From: a virus
DNA length: 35,232 nt
Virus record (IMG/VR): IMGVR_UViG_3300046524_000415
Location: 1 to 35,232 of that record
Reading direction: 5' to 3' (one strand)
In this document: positions 20,632 to 29,161 of the stretch, piece by piece
Numbering within the stretch: the stretch's first letter is position 1
How the letters are laid out: each line of letters begins with the position of its first letter
Position numbers and translations under genes: made by a program
The notes under the pieces: generated by a model
What the model saw: the letters and a program-made list of their open reading frames with translations, nothing else
Databases searched by the model: none
Told to the model about the DNA's origin: nothing

Positions 20632-21978
20632 ATGGAGTTTTATCAGGGTGACGTAATTGACGGGCGATTTCGGGTTGTTCGCAACCTGAGTGATTCGGGC
20701 GGAATGGGTAAGGTACTGGTTGTTACCGACAACCAGCAGCAACTGCAAGGCGAGCTTGCGCTCAAATATTGTCGCGGAGCCGATCAGGAAATCCTCATGC
20801 GGTTTCGTCGTGAGGTACGAATCATGGCCGGTTTCGCGGGTAATTCGCGCGTTGCCCAGGTCTACTATGCAAACGTCGAACACAATCCGCCGTTTTTTGT
20901 GATGCGGTACTACCCCCAGGGCGACCTCTTGGGATTGATCGGCTTGCTTGCAGTCAACCATCTTGCGGCAGAACAGGTTTTCAATCTGATGATCGAGTGC
21001 ATTGGCGAACTCCATGCCAAGAATGTGCTCCATCGCGATATCAAGCCACAGAATTTTCTCCAGGAGAATGGCACCATTGTCGTTTCCGATCTGGGACTCG
21101 GTGCCGAAGTTGATTCGTTGACCCGGTTTACAGACAGCCTGGCTTATGCTGGTACTAGGGGATTTCTGCCGCCCGAATTTCACAACGGTGGCTTCAAACA
21201 CGCCGATGTGACGAGTGACATCTACATGCTGGGAAAGACGTTCTACGTGCTGCTAACAGGGCGTGATCCAACCTACATTGCCGACGATGGAATACACACG
21301 GCGCTGTACTACGTGATCGAGCGGTGCAGCGAGCAGAACAAAACTCGGCGATATGCAAGCCTGGCCGAGCTCAGGCAGTCGTTGAACCTGGCGTTCGACG
21401 TCGTACTGGGACGCGGTGGAGCAATCGGCAAGGCCAGTCAGCTTCTCGACGCCATTCAAAATACGCTCCAGGTTGAGAACAAGTTTTATCCTGAGCAGAT
21501 TGTCGAGTTTTTGAACACGCTAACGGTCCTTGACGCCGCAGACAAAGGAAGAATCTGCTCCCAGCTTGGCGTCCCGTTTATGATGGCGATAAGTCAGGGC
21601 ATGCTGATCGACCACATTCCGACGTTCCTTGGCGTCTACAAGCAGATGGTAGAAGACGGCCAGTACAGTTGGTCCTTCGCGGAGACCATCGCGGACAACA
21701 TGAAACGGATATTCGACGCGCCAGGCGTACCCGATCGGACAAAGGCGCTCGCCTTGGAGATTGCAATCGACGGAGCGGAAAGGATGAACCGGTTCGCCGC
21801 AATGAATACCTGTATCGCAATGATTACGTCGGTCAACGACGAATCGTTGGGAGCTTTGGTTGCAGGTGTGATGCAAAGGAACCAGCATCACTTCATCGGC
21901 AACATCGAGCCGTCGCAGTGTCGGAGTGATGCGATAAGACGCTTCTTGTGGGCAGTGAAGCAGGCTAACTCAAACTAA
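20632..21978 (+). CDS. Eukaryotic-like Ser/Thr protein kinase (phage moron)
   Basis: This 448-residue protein has a complete kinase domain: Gly-rich loop around residues 20-27 (SDSGGMGK), ATP-binding Lys45 in LALKY, helix C Glu near 61, catalytic loop HRDIKPQN at 134-141 with Asp136, and metal-binding Asp153 in DLG (instead of DFG). An activation segment AGTRGFLPPE and a TSDIYMLGKTFY helix follow. No membrane segment is seen, so it is cytosolic. Residues ~265-448 form a helical domain I do not recognise. Phage- and mobile-element-borne kinases of this type can act in anti-phage abortive infection (Stk2 of staphylococci). Placement in the moron block suggests that, by inference. Confidence 0.88.
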   Translation: MEFYQGDVIDGRFRVVRNLSDSGGMGKVLVVTDNQQQLQGELALKYCRGADQEILMRFRREVRIMAGFAGNSRVAQVYYANVEHNPPFFVMRYYPQGDLLGLIGLLAVNHLAAEQVFNLMIECIGELHAKNVLHRDIKPQNFLQENGTIVVSDLGLGAEVDSLTRFTDSLAYAGTRGFLPPEFHNGGFKHADVTSDIYMLGKTFYVLLTGRDPTYIADDGIHTALYYVIERCSEQNKTRRYASLAELRQSLNLAFDVVLGRGGAIGKASQLLDAIQNTLQVENKFYPEQIVEFLNTLTVLDAADKGRICSQLGVPFMMAISQGMLIDHIPTFLGVYKQMVEDGQYSWSFAETIADNMKRIFDAPGVPDRTKALALEIAIDGAERMNRFAAMNTCIAMITSVNDESLGALVAGVMQRNQHHFIGNIEPSQCRSDAIRRFLWAVKQANSN

Positions 21979-22018
21979 GTCTCTGCGGCAGGCAGCTCAG
22001 CGTTAGCTACCCGCCGCG

Positions 22019-22210
22019 TCATTCGCGATCCCGCCGCAACGGAACTTGCAGGCCCTGTTGGTCCGGCTGCGGCGCGAGCACCACGCCGCTGTGCCCGCCT
22101 GTGTCACTGACTGTGTTATTGCTGCCTTCGATTGTCACGAGCGTGCAGGCGGACAGTAATACTGTGGCAATGGCAAAAGCCATTAAAGTGACTTGATGCA
22201 GAGTCGTCAT
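22019..22210 (-). CDS. Small lipoprotein (moron or lysis-type)
   Basis: This 63-residue protein starts at 22210, behind GGAG. It has a lipoprotein signal peptide (hydrophobic LMAFAIATVLLSA followed by Cys, lipobox LSAC), then a short hydrophilic tail rich in Ser, Gly and Gln. It would be anchored in the inner or outer membrane. It could be an Rz1-like spanin part, but proline enrichment is weak and no Rz or holin gene is beside it; a surface-exclusion lipoprotein is equally possible. A near-perfect family II repeat lies in its signal-peptide codons. Confidence 0.7.
   Translation of the reverse strand: MTTLHQVTLMAFAIATVLLSACTLVTIEGSNNTVSDTGGHSGVVLAPQPDQQGLQVPLRRDRE
22185..22195. repeat. Family II repeat, near-perfect (AAAGTGACTTG)
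   Basis: One mismatch; it is in the first codons of the small lipoprotein gene on the minus strand. Confidence 0.55.
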
Positions 22211-22331
22211 GACGTGCTCCGGTTCGCACAACCGGATGTATCACTGCGCAACCGTTGGGTCAACTGTGCGGTCAGCCAGCAGCACGATCACGTTGGACCG
22301 CCCTAGCCTGCTTCGGGTTGGATTCGGTATA

Positions 22332-23009
22332 TCACGAGTCGAATTCATCTTCTGCGAGTTTTGGCAGGATGTAAACATCCTTCAATAGATGTTCGACAAC
22401 ATCCATTGCGAGTCCGAGTTGTCTTTCACTATGCGGCTTCACCTCATGTGCTGCAGCGTTTCCCAACGACCTTATCTTATGCAGAATCGTCGCACTAGCC
22501 GGGGTTAGAACGTGTTGCGCCGCCAAGTTATCAATTTTGGCAAGCAAATTACCCCCAGCCGCATTACGCTCCTTGCAGATCGTTTCTACTAACGCACGAA
22601 GACCGATGCCAGCAAGCACAGGCGAATTGTTAACAAGTGCCTGCAGTGTTTCTTTGTACACACGTCGCGTGTCAGGTGGGAGAAATCTCTCCCCGTCACC
22701 AAGGTCTTTTCGTCCTTCCAGACGCGAAGGATAGAGTTTTTCTTCCGTTGCGTATTCGTACTCTTCATGGCCGATTTGGACATAGTCTTCAGAGTTGCTG
22801 CTCGCGTTTCGGAAAGATGTGAAGCTGCAACCCTTGCAGCGAATTATCTGGTAGTGGTTATTCCAATGATAGTTGTATTCGTCGTCGCTTCCCGATTCGT
22901 CGAGTGAGACGACGACCTCATGCGCAGTCTTTCCGGTGCACTTTGAACAAGGCACCAGAACTTCTTCACCTTTTGAGCCGTTCAATTTTGTTGCAAGCTG
23001 CTCCGCCAT
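22332..23009 (-). CDS. DUF4145 domain protein with zinc-ribbon N-terminus (moron)
   Basis: This 225-residue protein has CSKC at residues 21-24 and CKGC further on, forming a zinc-ribbon-like N-terminal half. The C-terminal half (LAGIGLRALVETICKERNA, then LGNAAAHEVKPHSERQLGLA) is the DUF4145 pattern, found alone or attached to restriction and other defence enzymes, with the RALVE...HKIRxxGN.AAHE signature. It lies on the reverse strand before the portal gene and is less G+C-rich than its neighbours. It is probably an acquired cargo gene, perhaps anti-phage. The biochemical role is unknown. Confidence 0.8.
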   Translation of the reverse strand: MAEQLATKLNGSKGEEVLVPCSKCTGKTAHEVVVSLDESGSDDEYNYHWNNHYQIIRCKGCSFTSFRNASSNSEDYVQIGHEEYEYATEEKLYPSRLEGRKDLGDGERFLPPDTRRVYKETLQALVNNSPVLAGIGLRALVETICKERNAAGGNLLAKIDNLAAQHVLTPASATILHKIRSLGNAAAHEVKPHSERQLGLAMDVVEHLLKDVYILPKLAEDEFDS

Positions 23010-23165
23010 ACACCTTCCCCTAGTAACTGTTAAATTATTCGTAAAGTAAACTGCGAATCAAAAGTGAAATTGCCAGCATCGCGTATTCTCATCGACTTCT
23101 GCGTGCTTGTCGACTGTTCCCGGTAGTGCTTTACCTACCGCTGCCCAGCGTGCTAGAAGCCGTGC

Positions 23166-25154
23166 ATGGACATGACCTCGCAGTTTTCGATCGAGACGCC
23201 CGCCCCGAAAAGCTCCCTGCTCGATCCGGTGGCGGACCTCGTTCGCGACCGCTACCGGCGTGCGCGGCACTGGCGCGCGGTGGATCGCATTGGCAGGTAC
23301 ACCGTCGAACAGGCGCTGCAGAATTCCTACCGCCAGTACCACAGCATTCTCGATCCGCGCGACGCCGAGCTGGTTGATGCGTCGGGCATCGACCTCGATA
23401 TCTCGATCACGAAGCACAAGACTGACGTGCTGGTCGCGTGGATGCGTGACCTGCTTTTAAACAGCGCAGATGCACCGTTTGTCATCAGTCCGACGCCGCA
23501 GCCCGAGCTGTCCCCGATGGGCAAGGCGCAGGTTGTCCAGCAGGTCAAGAAACAGATGCTGACGCAGGGCGCAATGTCCGTGCCCCCCGGTCCCGATGGC
23601 ATCCTTGAAATGGTCCGCACGATGAAGGCGCAGCAGCTCGCCGCCGAGCAGGACGTCGCGCAGGCGGCAGCAAAGGGCATGCAGCAGAAGATTGAGGACC
23701 AGCTCATCGAGGCGTCGTTCCGCGACGAACTGCTGCAGTTCCTCACCAACTTCGCGCTCTACCCGTATGCGGTCATGACCGGGCCGACGCCTGAAATGCG
23801 GCCCGTCTTTGCGTGGCGCGGTGCGCGCCCGAAGCAGTCCTATGAGCCGATGCTGGCGGTACGCAACGTCAGCCCGTTCGACTACTTCTACTCGCCCGAC
23901 TCCCCTGGCGCAGGCAGAGGCACGTTCGATATCGTGCGTGACCGGATGACGAAGTACCGTCTCATGATGAGCGCGACCCTCCCCGGCTACATCACGAAGA
24001 ACGTGGTGGCGGCACTGGAGCACTTCGCACTGCCCGAAACGAACCGCGACTGGCTGAACCCGAACCCCGACAAGCCGATGATCGGTTCAATCCTGTGGGG
24101 GCTGGACGAGTCCATTGATGTGATCCGCCATTTCGGCCTGCTCTCCGGCCGCGAGCTGCGTCAGTACGGAATTTCCGTTGACGACACCGAGTATCACGAG
24201 ACGGAAGCCGTCGTGCTTGGAGGCTGGACGATCAAGCTCATGATTAACCCGAATCCAAATGTCTCGGAGCGCCCGATCTATGCGACGGCCTACCAGCGTA
24301 CGCCGGGCAAGCTCGCGGGGTACGGCATCGGCCAACTCGTGCGCGACATTGAGCGAGCGTTCATGGCCGCGCTGCGCGGCACGCTGGAGAACGTCAGCTA
24401 TTCGGTGGCGCCCCTGGGCGAGGTCGATTACCGGCGCATCCAGCGTTACATGGCCGAAGACCAGATCGGCAACGTGATGGCGGGCACGATGGTGCCGGTC
24501 GATCCCGATCCGGCGTCGGGTGGCAGGCCCGCACACTACTTTCATACCGTCCCGAGCATCACGTCCCAGACGATGCAGCTCATGCAGTTCTTCATTGACA
24601 TGGCAGACAGGTGGACGGGACTTCCGGCCGCGCTTTCGGGCCAGCCGGTCGGCACGGGTGTGAACCGGACATTCCGCGGCATCATGGCCCTGTATGGCAA
24701 TGCGCTGAAGGGCGTGCAGAGCGCACTGACCAATCTCGACATTGACCTGTTCGAACGTCTTGGTAATGCGTACTTCGACTGGAACATGAAGTACACCGAC
24801 GATCCCACGATCAAGGGCGATGCGAAGGTCAAGGCGCGCGGAACAAGTGGCCTGCTGGAAAAAGAAGTGGCGAAGCAGAACGCGCAGGACACGCTGCAGT
24901 TCATCGCCCAGCTCGCGCAGGGCGGTCAGGTTACCCCGGCAGTGCTGCGGTGGGCCATCGATCAGGCGCTGACGGCATCGGGCGTGCCGCTCGACCAGTT
25001 CCCCGCAGAGAGTACGCCCGCTGCACAGCAACAGGCGCTGCAGCAGGCCGTGCAGGGCCAGCCCGGTGCGCCGGGTGCGCCGTCACCACCAGGAGGTGCA
25101 AGTGTCCCGGATTCGAACGTGGTTGCGTCGTCGGCTCCTGGTCAGCCCGTGTGA
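23166..25154 (+). CDS. Phage portal protein
   Basis: This 662-residue protein follows the terminase block and precedes scaffold and capsid genes. The N-terminal part is basic and helical (LVRDRYRRARHWRAVDRIGR). A long middle domain holds portal-like segments (TAYQRTPGKLAGYGIGQLVR, DMADRWTGLPAALSGQPVGT), and the tail is rich in Gln, Pro and Ala. Portals form the dodecameric DNA channel at one capsid vertex. Size and order fit podovirus-like phages of Burkholderia. Identity rests on context and overall pattern rather than a short motif. Confidence 0.8.
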   Translation: MDMTSQFSIETPAPKSSLLDPVADLVRDRYRRARHWRAVDRIGRYTVEQALQNSYRQYHSILDPRDAELVDASGIDLDISITKHKTDVLVAWMRDLLLNSADAPFVISPTPQPELSPMGKAQVVQQVKKQMLTQGAMSVPPGPDGILEMVRTMKAQQLAAEQDVAQAAAKGMQQKIEDQLIEASFRDELLQFLTNFALYPYAVMTGPTPEMRPVFAWRGARPKQSYEPMLAVRNVSPFDYFYSPDSPGAGRGTFDIVRDRMTKYRLMMSATLPGYITKNVVAALEHFALPETNRDWLNPNPDKPMIGSILWGLDESIDVIRHFGLLSGRELRQYGISVDDTEYHETEAVVLGGWTIKLMINPNPNVSERPIYATAYQRTPGKLAGYGIGQLVRDIERAFMAALRGTLENVSYSVAPLGEVDYRRIQRYMAEDQIGNVMAGTMVPVDPDPASGGRPAHYFHTVPSITSQTMQLMQFFIDMADRWTGLPAALSGQPVGTGVNRTFRGIMALYGNALKGVQSALTNLDIDLFERLGNAYFDWNMKYTDDPTIKGDAKVKARGTSGLLEKEVAKQNAQDTLQFIAQLAQGGQVTPAVLRWAIDQALTASGVPLDQFPAESTPAAQQQALQQAVQGQPGAPGAPSPPGGASVPDSNVVASSAPGQPV

Positions 25155-25329
25155 TCTTGATTCGGTGATTGGCGACTGGATGGAGAAGGTATTCCCCACC
25201 GAGTGCTGGTGCTGCGCTGCATTGCGCGGCATGCTGTACGGATTTATGCTTGCTGTGGTTCTTCTGGCAGTTGGGACTGTTTTTTTCGGGCGTAATAGAT
25301 TAGGCATGCCACGGTGGCCGCTGGTATAA
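25102..25329 (+). CDS. Small membrane protein overlapping the portal end
   Basis: This 75-residue protein starts at GTG 25102, behind AGGAGG, and overlaps the portal gene in another frame. It has a basic N-terminus (IRTWLRRRLL), a Cys pair in ECWCCAALRG and one clear membrane segment (MLYGFMLAVVLLAVGTVFFG). It could be a small lysis or exclusion factor; nothing shows which. The strong ribosome site supports that it is real. Confidence 0.65.
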   Translation: MSRIRTWLRRRLLVSPCDLDSVIGDWMEKVFPTECWCCAALRGMLYGFMLAVVLLAVGTVFFGRNRLGMPRWPLV

Positions 25330-25363
25330 ACCTTACACAAAGACAAAAAAAGAAGGCGTTGCG

Positions 25364-26278
25364 ATGGATTATTTTTTGGTGGTTTGGGATTGCTTTCGCG
25401 CGTTTGTCAAGACAGTCCCGGATGTGGTGTGGTCCGGAATAGTCGCCTCCCTGATAACGGTTCTGGGCGTGCTGGTCACGAATTGGGGGCTTTCAATGCG
25501 GCATCGCCAGCAGCTCCAGCACACCGAGGATGAGAACGCGCGGAAACGAATTCACGATGCGTCTGAGAGCGCTTTAGATCGCAAGATGAAATTGCGTCGT
25601 GATGTATATCTCCCTGCGGCTGAAGCGGTACTGACTGGTATGAGTTCAATTGCGATGACGGTCGACCCAAACATTCCCAAGGCCGAGATCAGTCGGAGAT
25701 ACATTGATGCCATCGCGACAATAGGAAAGGTTAACGCCATCGCCGGTATCCAAACCGTCGCTGCTGTCGGCAAACTGCTCGTCTTCATGGGAAACATGAA
25801 CATGGATATGTCCATGCAGCGAGGCATGATTGATCAAATCTGCAACCAGCTTGCTGCAAACAATGGGTCCATAGAGAAAGCCGTCCAGAACCATGGACGC
25901 TGGGTTGAAACTCAAACCTCGATGCTGTTCGAAGGGCCGCCAGACCCCACAAAATGGAATCTCGTACAGAACCAGATTAATTTCTGCGAAGACCAGATCA
26001 AGCAATGGACCGCTGCAAGAGATGACAGTCTCGTGCGTCTGCATCGTGCCCAACTTGCAGCTCTTAAGGTCCTTGCAGGTTTCCAACCTGAGTTTAACGA
26101 CGTGTCTGTTGATGCTGGCATCGCGCTTCGTACCGAGCTTGACCTAAAGGACGAAGATCTGGACGAACTGAGAAAGACCCTCAGACAGAACGGAGACCTG
26201 GCCCAGACCAACATGCGAAATGCAATCGACCGGTTAGAGCAACTTCTGGATCAGATCACTGCCGAACAAGCACACTGA
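25364..26278 (+). CDS. Membrane-anchored coiled-coil protein (moron)
   Basis: This 304-residue protein has one N-terminal membrane segment (VVWSGIVASLITVLGVLVTN, residues ~21-40). A long cytosolic helical region follows: LRRDVYLPAAEAVLTGMSSI, a Met-rich stretch MGNMNMDMSMQRGMIDQ, and a C-terminal acidic coiled coil (DLKDEDLDELRKTLRQNGDL). It is not a recognised virion protein and interrupts the structural order. A new promoter (26353-26381) restarts the late genes behind it. A membrane-linked exclusion or signalling role is possible. Confidence 0.65.
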   Translation: MDYFLVVWDCFRAFVKTVPDVVWSGIVASLITVLGVLVTNWGLSMRHRQQLQHTEDENARKRIHDASESALDRKMKLRRDVYLPAAEAVLTGMSSIAMTVDPNIPKAEISRRYIDAIATIGKVNAIAGIQTVAAVGKLLVFMGNMNMDMSMQRGMIDQICNQLAANNGSIEKAVQNHGRWVETQTSMLFEGPPDPTKWNLVQNQINFCEDQIKQWTAARDDSLVRLHRAQLAALKVLAGFQPEFNDVSVDAGIALRTELDLKDEDLDELRKTLRQNGDLAQTNMRNAIDRLEQLLDQITAEQAH

Positions 26279-26352
26279 TCGTCTCGAATCCTACCTTCAT
26301 CGGCAATACTGAGCGGGCACATGCGCAGAATCGCGGACTGCGCGACCGTGCG

Positions 26353-26381
26353 TTGACAGCGTGCGCCTGGTGGGTTATAGC
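26353..26381 (+). promoter_or_regulatory. Sigma-70-type promoter restarting the late genes
   Basis: TTGACA (26353-26358), exactly 17 bases, then TATAGC (26376-26381). The -10 sits in a small inverted repeat (TGGG...CCCA). It lies after the moron 25364-26278 and 28 bases before the next structural gene. Confidence 0.7.
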
Positions 26382-26408
26382 CCACTCAGCTTGAGCAGGG
26401 GAGGCCCT

Positions 26409-26681
26409 ATGCTGGACGAGGACAAGGTGTTCGCTGGCGACACCGTATGGGACATATTCCTTGGTGCAGGCCAGGTCGAGGAAGTCACACCGGATGGTGG
26501 TTTCTCGGTGCGCTTCGGCTCGCGGCGCACGATGCGCTACACGCCTGACGGTTTCTTTTCCGGTGTGAAGCGTGTGTACTGGTTCAATCCGATCGTCGTC
26601 GTGCCGCGCAAGGGGCAGTACCGGCGTATCGAGTTCATCAAGTCACTTGCCGATGTGCTCGACCGCTACAGGGGTGTCTAG
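26409..26681 (+). CDS. Small phage protein in the head operon
   Basis: This 90-residue protein starts at 26409, behind GGGGAGG. It is beta-rich (DTVWDIFLGAGQVEEVTPDG, FSVRFGSRRTMRYTPDGFFS), resembling small SH3-like barrel proteins. A family II repeat is in its last codons (IKSLAD). It is the first gene behind the 26353 promoter and probably structural or assembly related. Confidence 0.7.
   Translation: MLDEDKVFAGDTVWDIFLGAGQVEEVTPDGGFSVRFGSRRTMRYTPDGFFSGVKRVYWFNPIVVVPRKGQYRRIEFIKSLADVLDRYRGV
26639..26649. repeat. Family II repeat, site 5 (CAAGTCACTTG)
   Basis: Perfect copy inside a gene, read as AAG-TCA-CTT (Lys-Ser-Leu), with Ser and Leu codons unusual in this G+C-rich DNA. Confidence 0.9.
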
Positions 26682-26692
26682 GAGAAACCGTC

Positions 26693-27214
26693 ATGAACTG
26701 CGAGGTCTCCACCGGAACCCTGAGCTGTGCACCGGCCCAGGGAAGCATGGCGGGTGCCGGGTGCGACTCGCGCTACCGTACCGACGTGGTGTTCGATGCG
26801 CACTCCGCAAGCCGTTACAGCGGCGTCTTCGTGGTTGATCCGGGTGCGGTGCTTGTGGTGTCTGCCTTCGATCTGGCCGGCGGCACGATGAATGTTTTCA
26901 AGGTCGCGCTTGCGTCAGGAGACATGCCGCAGGGCTATGCGTGTCCCACGCTGTGCGATGAAGGGTCGTCTGTCATTCCACCCGGCGCGCTTTTTCCGAC
27001 GATCACGCATCAGAAGGCCGTCATCACCAATGGTGTCCCCTGGGTCATGAGTGATTCCGACGACACGAAGCTTATCAGCGTGCCTGGCGCGTACCGCTTT
27101 GAGCTGTCCGGAGATGCACTGGTGGACGAAACCTATGTCGAAGCGCGACTCGTGCGCGGCGGCAGTGTGCCTGCTCTCCTGATCTTTGGCAGCGCCGGGG
27201 CAACCGGGGAATAG
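26693..27214 (+). CDS. Structural-type protein, tandem paralogue A
   Basis: This 173-residue beta-rich protein (DPGAVLVVSAFDLAGGTMNV, SGDMPQGYACPTLCDE, ISVPGAYRFELSGDALVDET) shares a series of motifs with the next gene: PG...VLSAF, MPQG.AC, L..VPG.YR..L and YVEA. Together they suggest a duplicated small virion domain such as a decoration or adhesion protein. It contains five Cys. The family is not recognised. Confidence 0.7.
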   Translation: MNCEVSTGTLSCAPAQGSMAGAGCDSRYRTDVVFDAHSASRYSGVFVVDPGAVLVVSAFDLAGGTMNVFKVALASGDMPQGYACPTLCDEGSSVIPPGALFPTITHQKAVITNGVPWVMSDSDDTKLISVPGAYRFELSGDALVDETYVEARLVRGGSVPALLIFGSAGATGE

Positions 27215-27218
27215 CACG

Positions 27219-27647
27219 ATGATCCTGTTCGACAGCCGCAGCGCCAGCGTGACGAGTCCCACCTTCATGGTGCGTCCCGGCAACGGTGTTGTGCTCAGTG
27301 CCTTCGGCCTGGTACAGATGCTTAATGGCACGCCGCAGATGGCGGTGGTCGAGAAGGTACGGTACGAGGACGGCATCATGCCGCAAGGTGGCGCGTGTGA
27401 AGACCTGGAGCCGCCGCCCGCGATGGTGCTGCAGGCCGAGGACGTGACGCAGTGCGGCGTGTGGGGGCTGACCGCATGCCAGAACCTCGCGCTGCTGACC
27501 GTGCCGGGTTCGTACCGGCTGAACCTGAACGACGCATCGGCTATTGGCACCGTGTATATCGAGGCCGTTCAGATCGATGCGCAGGCGGTGGCGCTCGTGC
27601 CGGATGACCTGTTCCTGGGCGCGGTGAGCTGCGCCTGCGGTTCATGA
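27219..27647 (+). CDS. Structural-type protein, tandem paralogue B
   Basis: This 142-residue protein starts four bases after the stop of its paralogue (MILFDSRSASVTSPTFMVRP). It aligns with it through PGNGVVLSAFGL, DGIMPQGGACEDL, LLTVPGSYRLNLN and VYIEAVQ, so it is a tandem duplication. It ends VSCACGS. A virion surface role is likely from context, without a known family. Confidence 0.7.
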   Translation: MILFDSRSASVTSPTFMVRPGNGVVLSAFGLVQMLNGTPQMAVVEKVRYEDGIMPQGGACEDLEPPPAMVLQAEDVTQCGVWGLTACQNLALLTVPGSYRLNLNDASAIGTVYIEAVQIDAQAVALVPDDLFLGAVSCACGS

Positions 27648-27658
27648 AGGAGTCGAAC

Positions 27659-28810
27659 ATGGGGAACAACTGCTGCCCGATGCCCACCATTCCAGTCACG
27701 TTGCCGCCGTCCGGTCCGGCCGGGGGCGACCTGACCGGCACCTATCCCGATCCGTTGGTTGATCCGCTGAAAGTGGCGGACAGAATGAGCGGGAATTCGA
27801 ACGCGCTGCTGGTTCTCGCGAATGCACTCTGCGCGAAGCTGGATGAGTGTATTGCTTCGGTGTTCAAACGATGTGATGGGTCGGCTCATGTTGCAGGCGA
27901 TCTGATTCCGACGTGTCAGGAAATGCAGGACGCGATTGCCAGGGTGTCGTCTTCGCTAGTTGATTGCAACGGCAACCCGTTCATGCCGGGTGCCCATGTG
28001 CCGACCTGTGACCAGGTCGACAGCAGGATCACGCAGGCGGTCGGCTCAATTCCGGCCGACAAGTTCCTCCAGGACGTGCAGTACGATCCCACAACCCACA
28101 AAATTACCTTCAAGGTGGCGGACGGCGGCGGCACCTTCACTGTCAATCTCTCGGACCTGTTGCCGATTGTCGTCGGCCAGGGACTGAGCGGAAACGGGAC
28201 CGTTGCCACACCTGCTGATATCAGGCTTGCGCCGTCCAGCGGACTGACTGTCAGTTCAACCGGTACAGCGGTAAAGCTGTCAGGCGACGCCGCCAATGCG
28301 CTGGCGCTCGGCAGTGACAAGGGTCTATATGTCCCGAATCTGTCGGGCGGCCAGACATCGCAGGTAACACAAAACAAGGACTATGGTCAGGCCGATTGGG
28401 TCGCGGCAGGTTCACCGGTGAACTGGGCACTCGATGATCTGCTGGTCCCGATTCCCGATGCGATGCTGTCGAAGACGGTTCTCCTTTGCGTCCATCAGGA
28501 CTGTTATCCCGTATTGACATCCGATTTCCTCTATCTGAATACGCGCGTTCAAAACACAGCGGCGGCCAGTGTTCTCCCGATGTTCCAGATGGGTGGTGTT
28601 GCGGCTGGTGTGCTGAACAGCACCTGGAACCAGGGCATTCCGGTTCCGACCTGGGGAATGTATCTCATCAATGCAGAGAAGAAGGCAATGGCAAGCGGCA
28701 CGAAGCTGCAAGTCGTCCGCACGATCTATGACGCGAGTTATACCGGCACGGGTGGCATGCTCGGGATAATCCGGGTGTACCAGACTGCCACACTGATTGC
28801 GCTTGGCTGA
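27659..28810 (+). CDS. Tail-fibre-like phage structural protein
   Basis: This 383-residue protein starts at ATG 27659, with AAGGAG before it. It has GPAGGDLTGTYPDPLVDPLK, a hallmark of phage fibre/adhesin necks, near residue 20. Repeated beta segments follow (GQGLSGNGTVATPADIRLAP) and a globular end (VLNSTWNQGIPVPTWGMYLI). It probably forms a fibre or head-attached adhesin for host binding. Ten Cys residues are unusual for a fibre. Confidence 0.75.
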   Translation: MGNNCCPMPTIPVTLPPSGPAGGDLTGTYPDPLVDPLKVADRMSGNSNALLVLANALCAKLDECIASVFKRCDGSAHVAGDLIPTCQEMQDAIARVSSSLVDCNGNPFMPGAHVPTCDQVDSRITQAVGSIPADKFLQDVQYDPTTHKITFKVADGGGTFTVNLSDLLPIVVGQGLSGNGTVATPADIRLAPSSGLTVSSTGTAVKLSGDAANALALGSDKGLYVPNLSGGQTSQVTQNKDYGQADWVAAGSPVNWALDDLLVPIPDAMLSKTVLLCVHQDCYPVLTSDFLYLNTRVQNTAAASVLPMFQMGGVAAGVLNSTWNQGIPVPTWGMYLINAEKKAMASGTKLQVVRTIYDASYTGTGGMLGIIRVYQTATLIALG

Positions 28811-28873
28811 CCTCAGGCAGTTGATTCCATTGAACAGGCATGCTACATACCAGCGCAATTGCAGGAGCAGATC

Positions 28874-29161
28874 ATGGCGGATTTCACCAACCGTAATAGC
28901 GGCGGCGGCACAAAAGTGTCGGGGAGCGGCGCGGGCCGGGATTTCACGAATCGTTACAACAACGGCTCGTCTGACCGTTCGAACAGTTCGAAGGCGCCCG
29001 ACCTTACTAACGCGAGCTATGGTGCGAAGGCGCCACGGTCGAAGGGCTTCACGACGGTAGTAAAAAACAAGTCACTTGCAGCTCCGTTTCACCGTTCTGA
29101 CCCGGTGCAGTCCACGCCGCGTCCGTTCACGCTGCCGGGTGCGAAACGTGGCAGGCCGTAA
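28874..29161 (+). CDS. Small phage protein, Ser/Asn/Gly-rich
   Basis: This 95-residue protein starts at 28874, behind GGAG. It is low in complexity (DFTNRNSGGGTKVSGSGAGR, later YNNGSSDRSNSSKAPDLTN) and ends basic (PFTLPGAKRGRP). It is probably disordered. A family II repeat lies within it. Possibly a small virion or ejection protein. Confidence 0.65.
   Translation: MADFTNRNSGGGTKVSGSGAGRDFTNRYNNGSSDRSNSSKAPDLTNASYGAKAPRSKGFTTVVKNKSLAAPFHRSDPVQSTPRPFTLPGAKRGRP
29068..29078. repeat. Family II repeat, site 6 (CAAGTCACTTG)
   Basis: Perfect copy inside gene 28874-29161, read as AAG-TCA-CTT (Lys-Ser-Leu). Confidence 0.9.

Noticed and set aside
21860-21875. GGTGTGAT in the kinase gene as a family I site
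   Set aside because: Half-site only, with no matching second arm.
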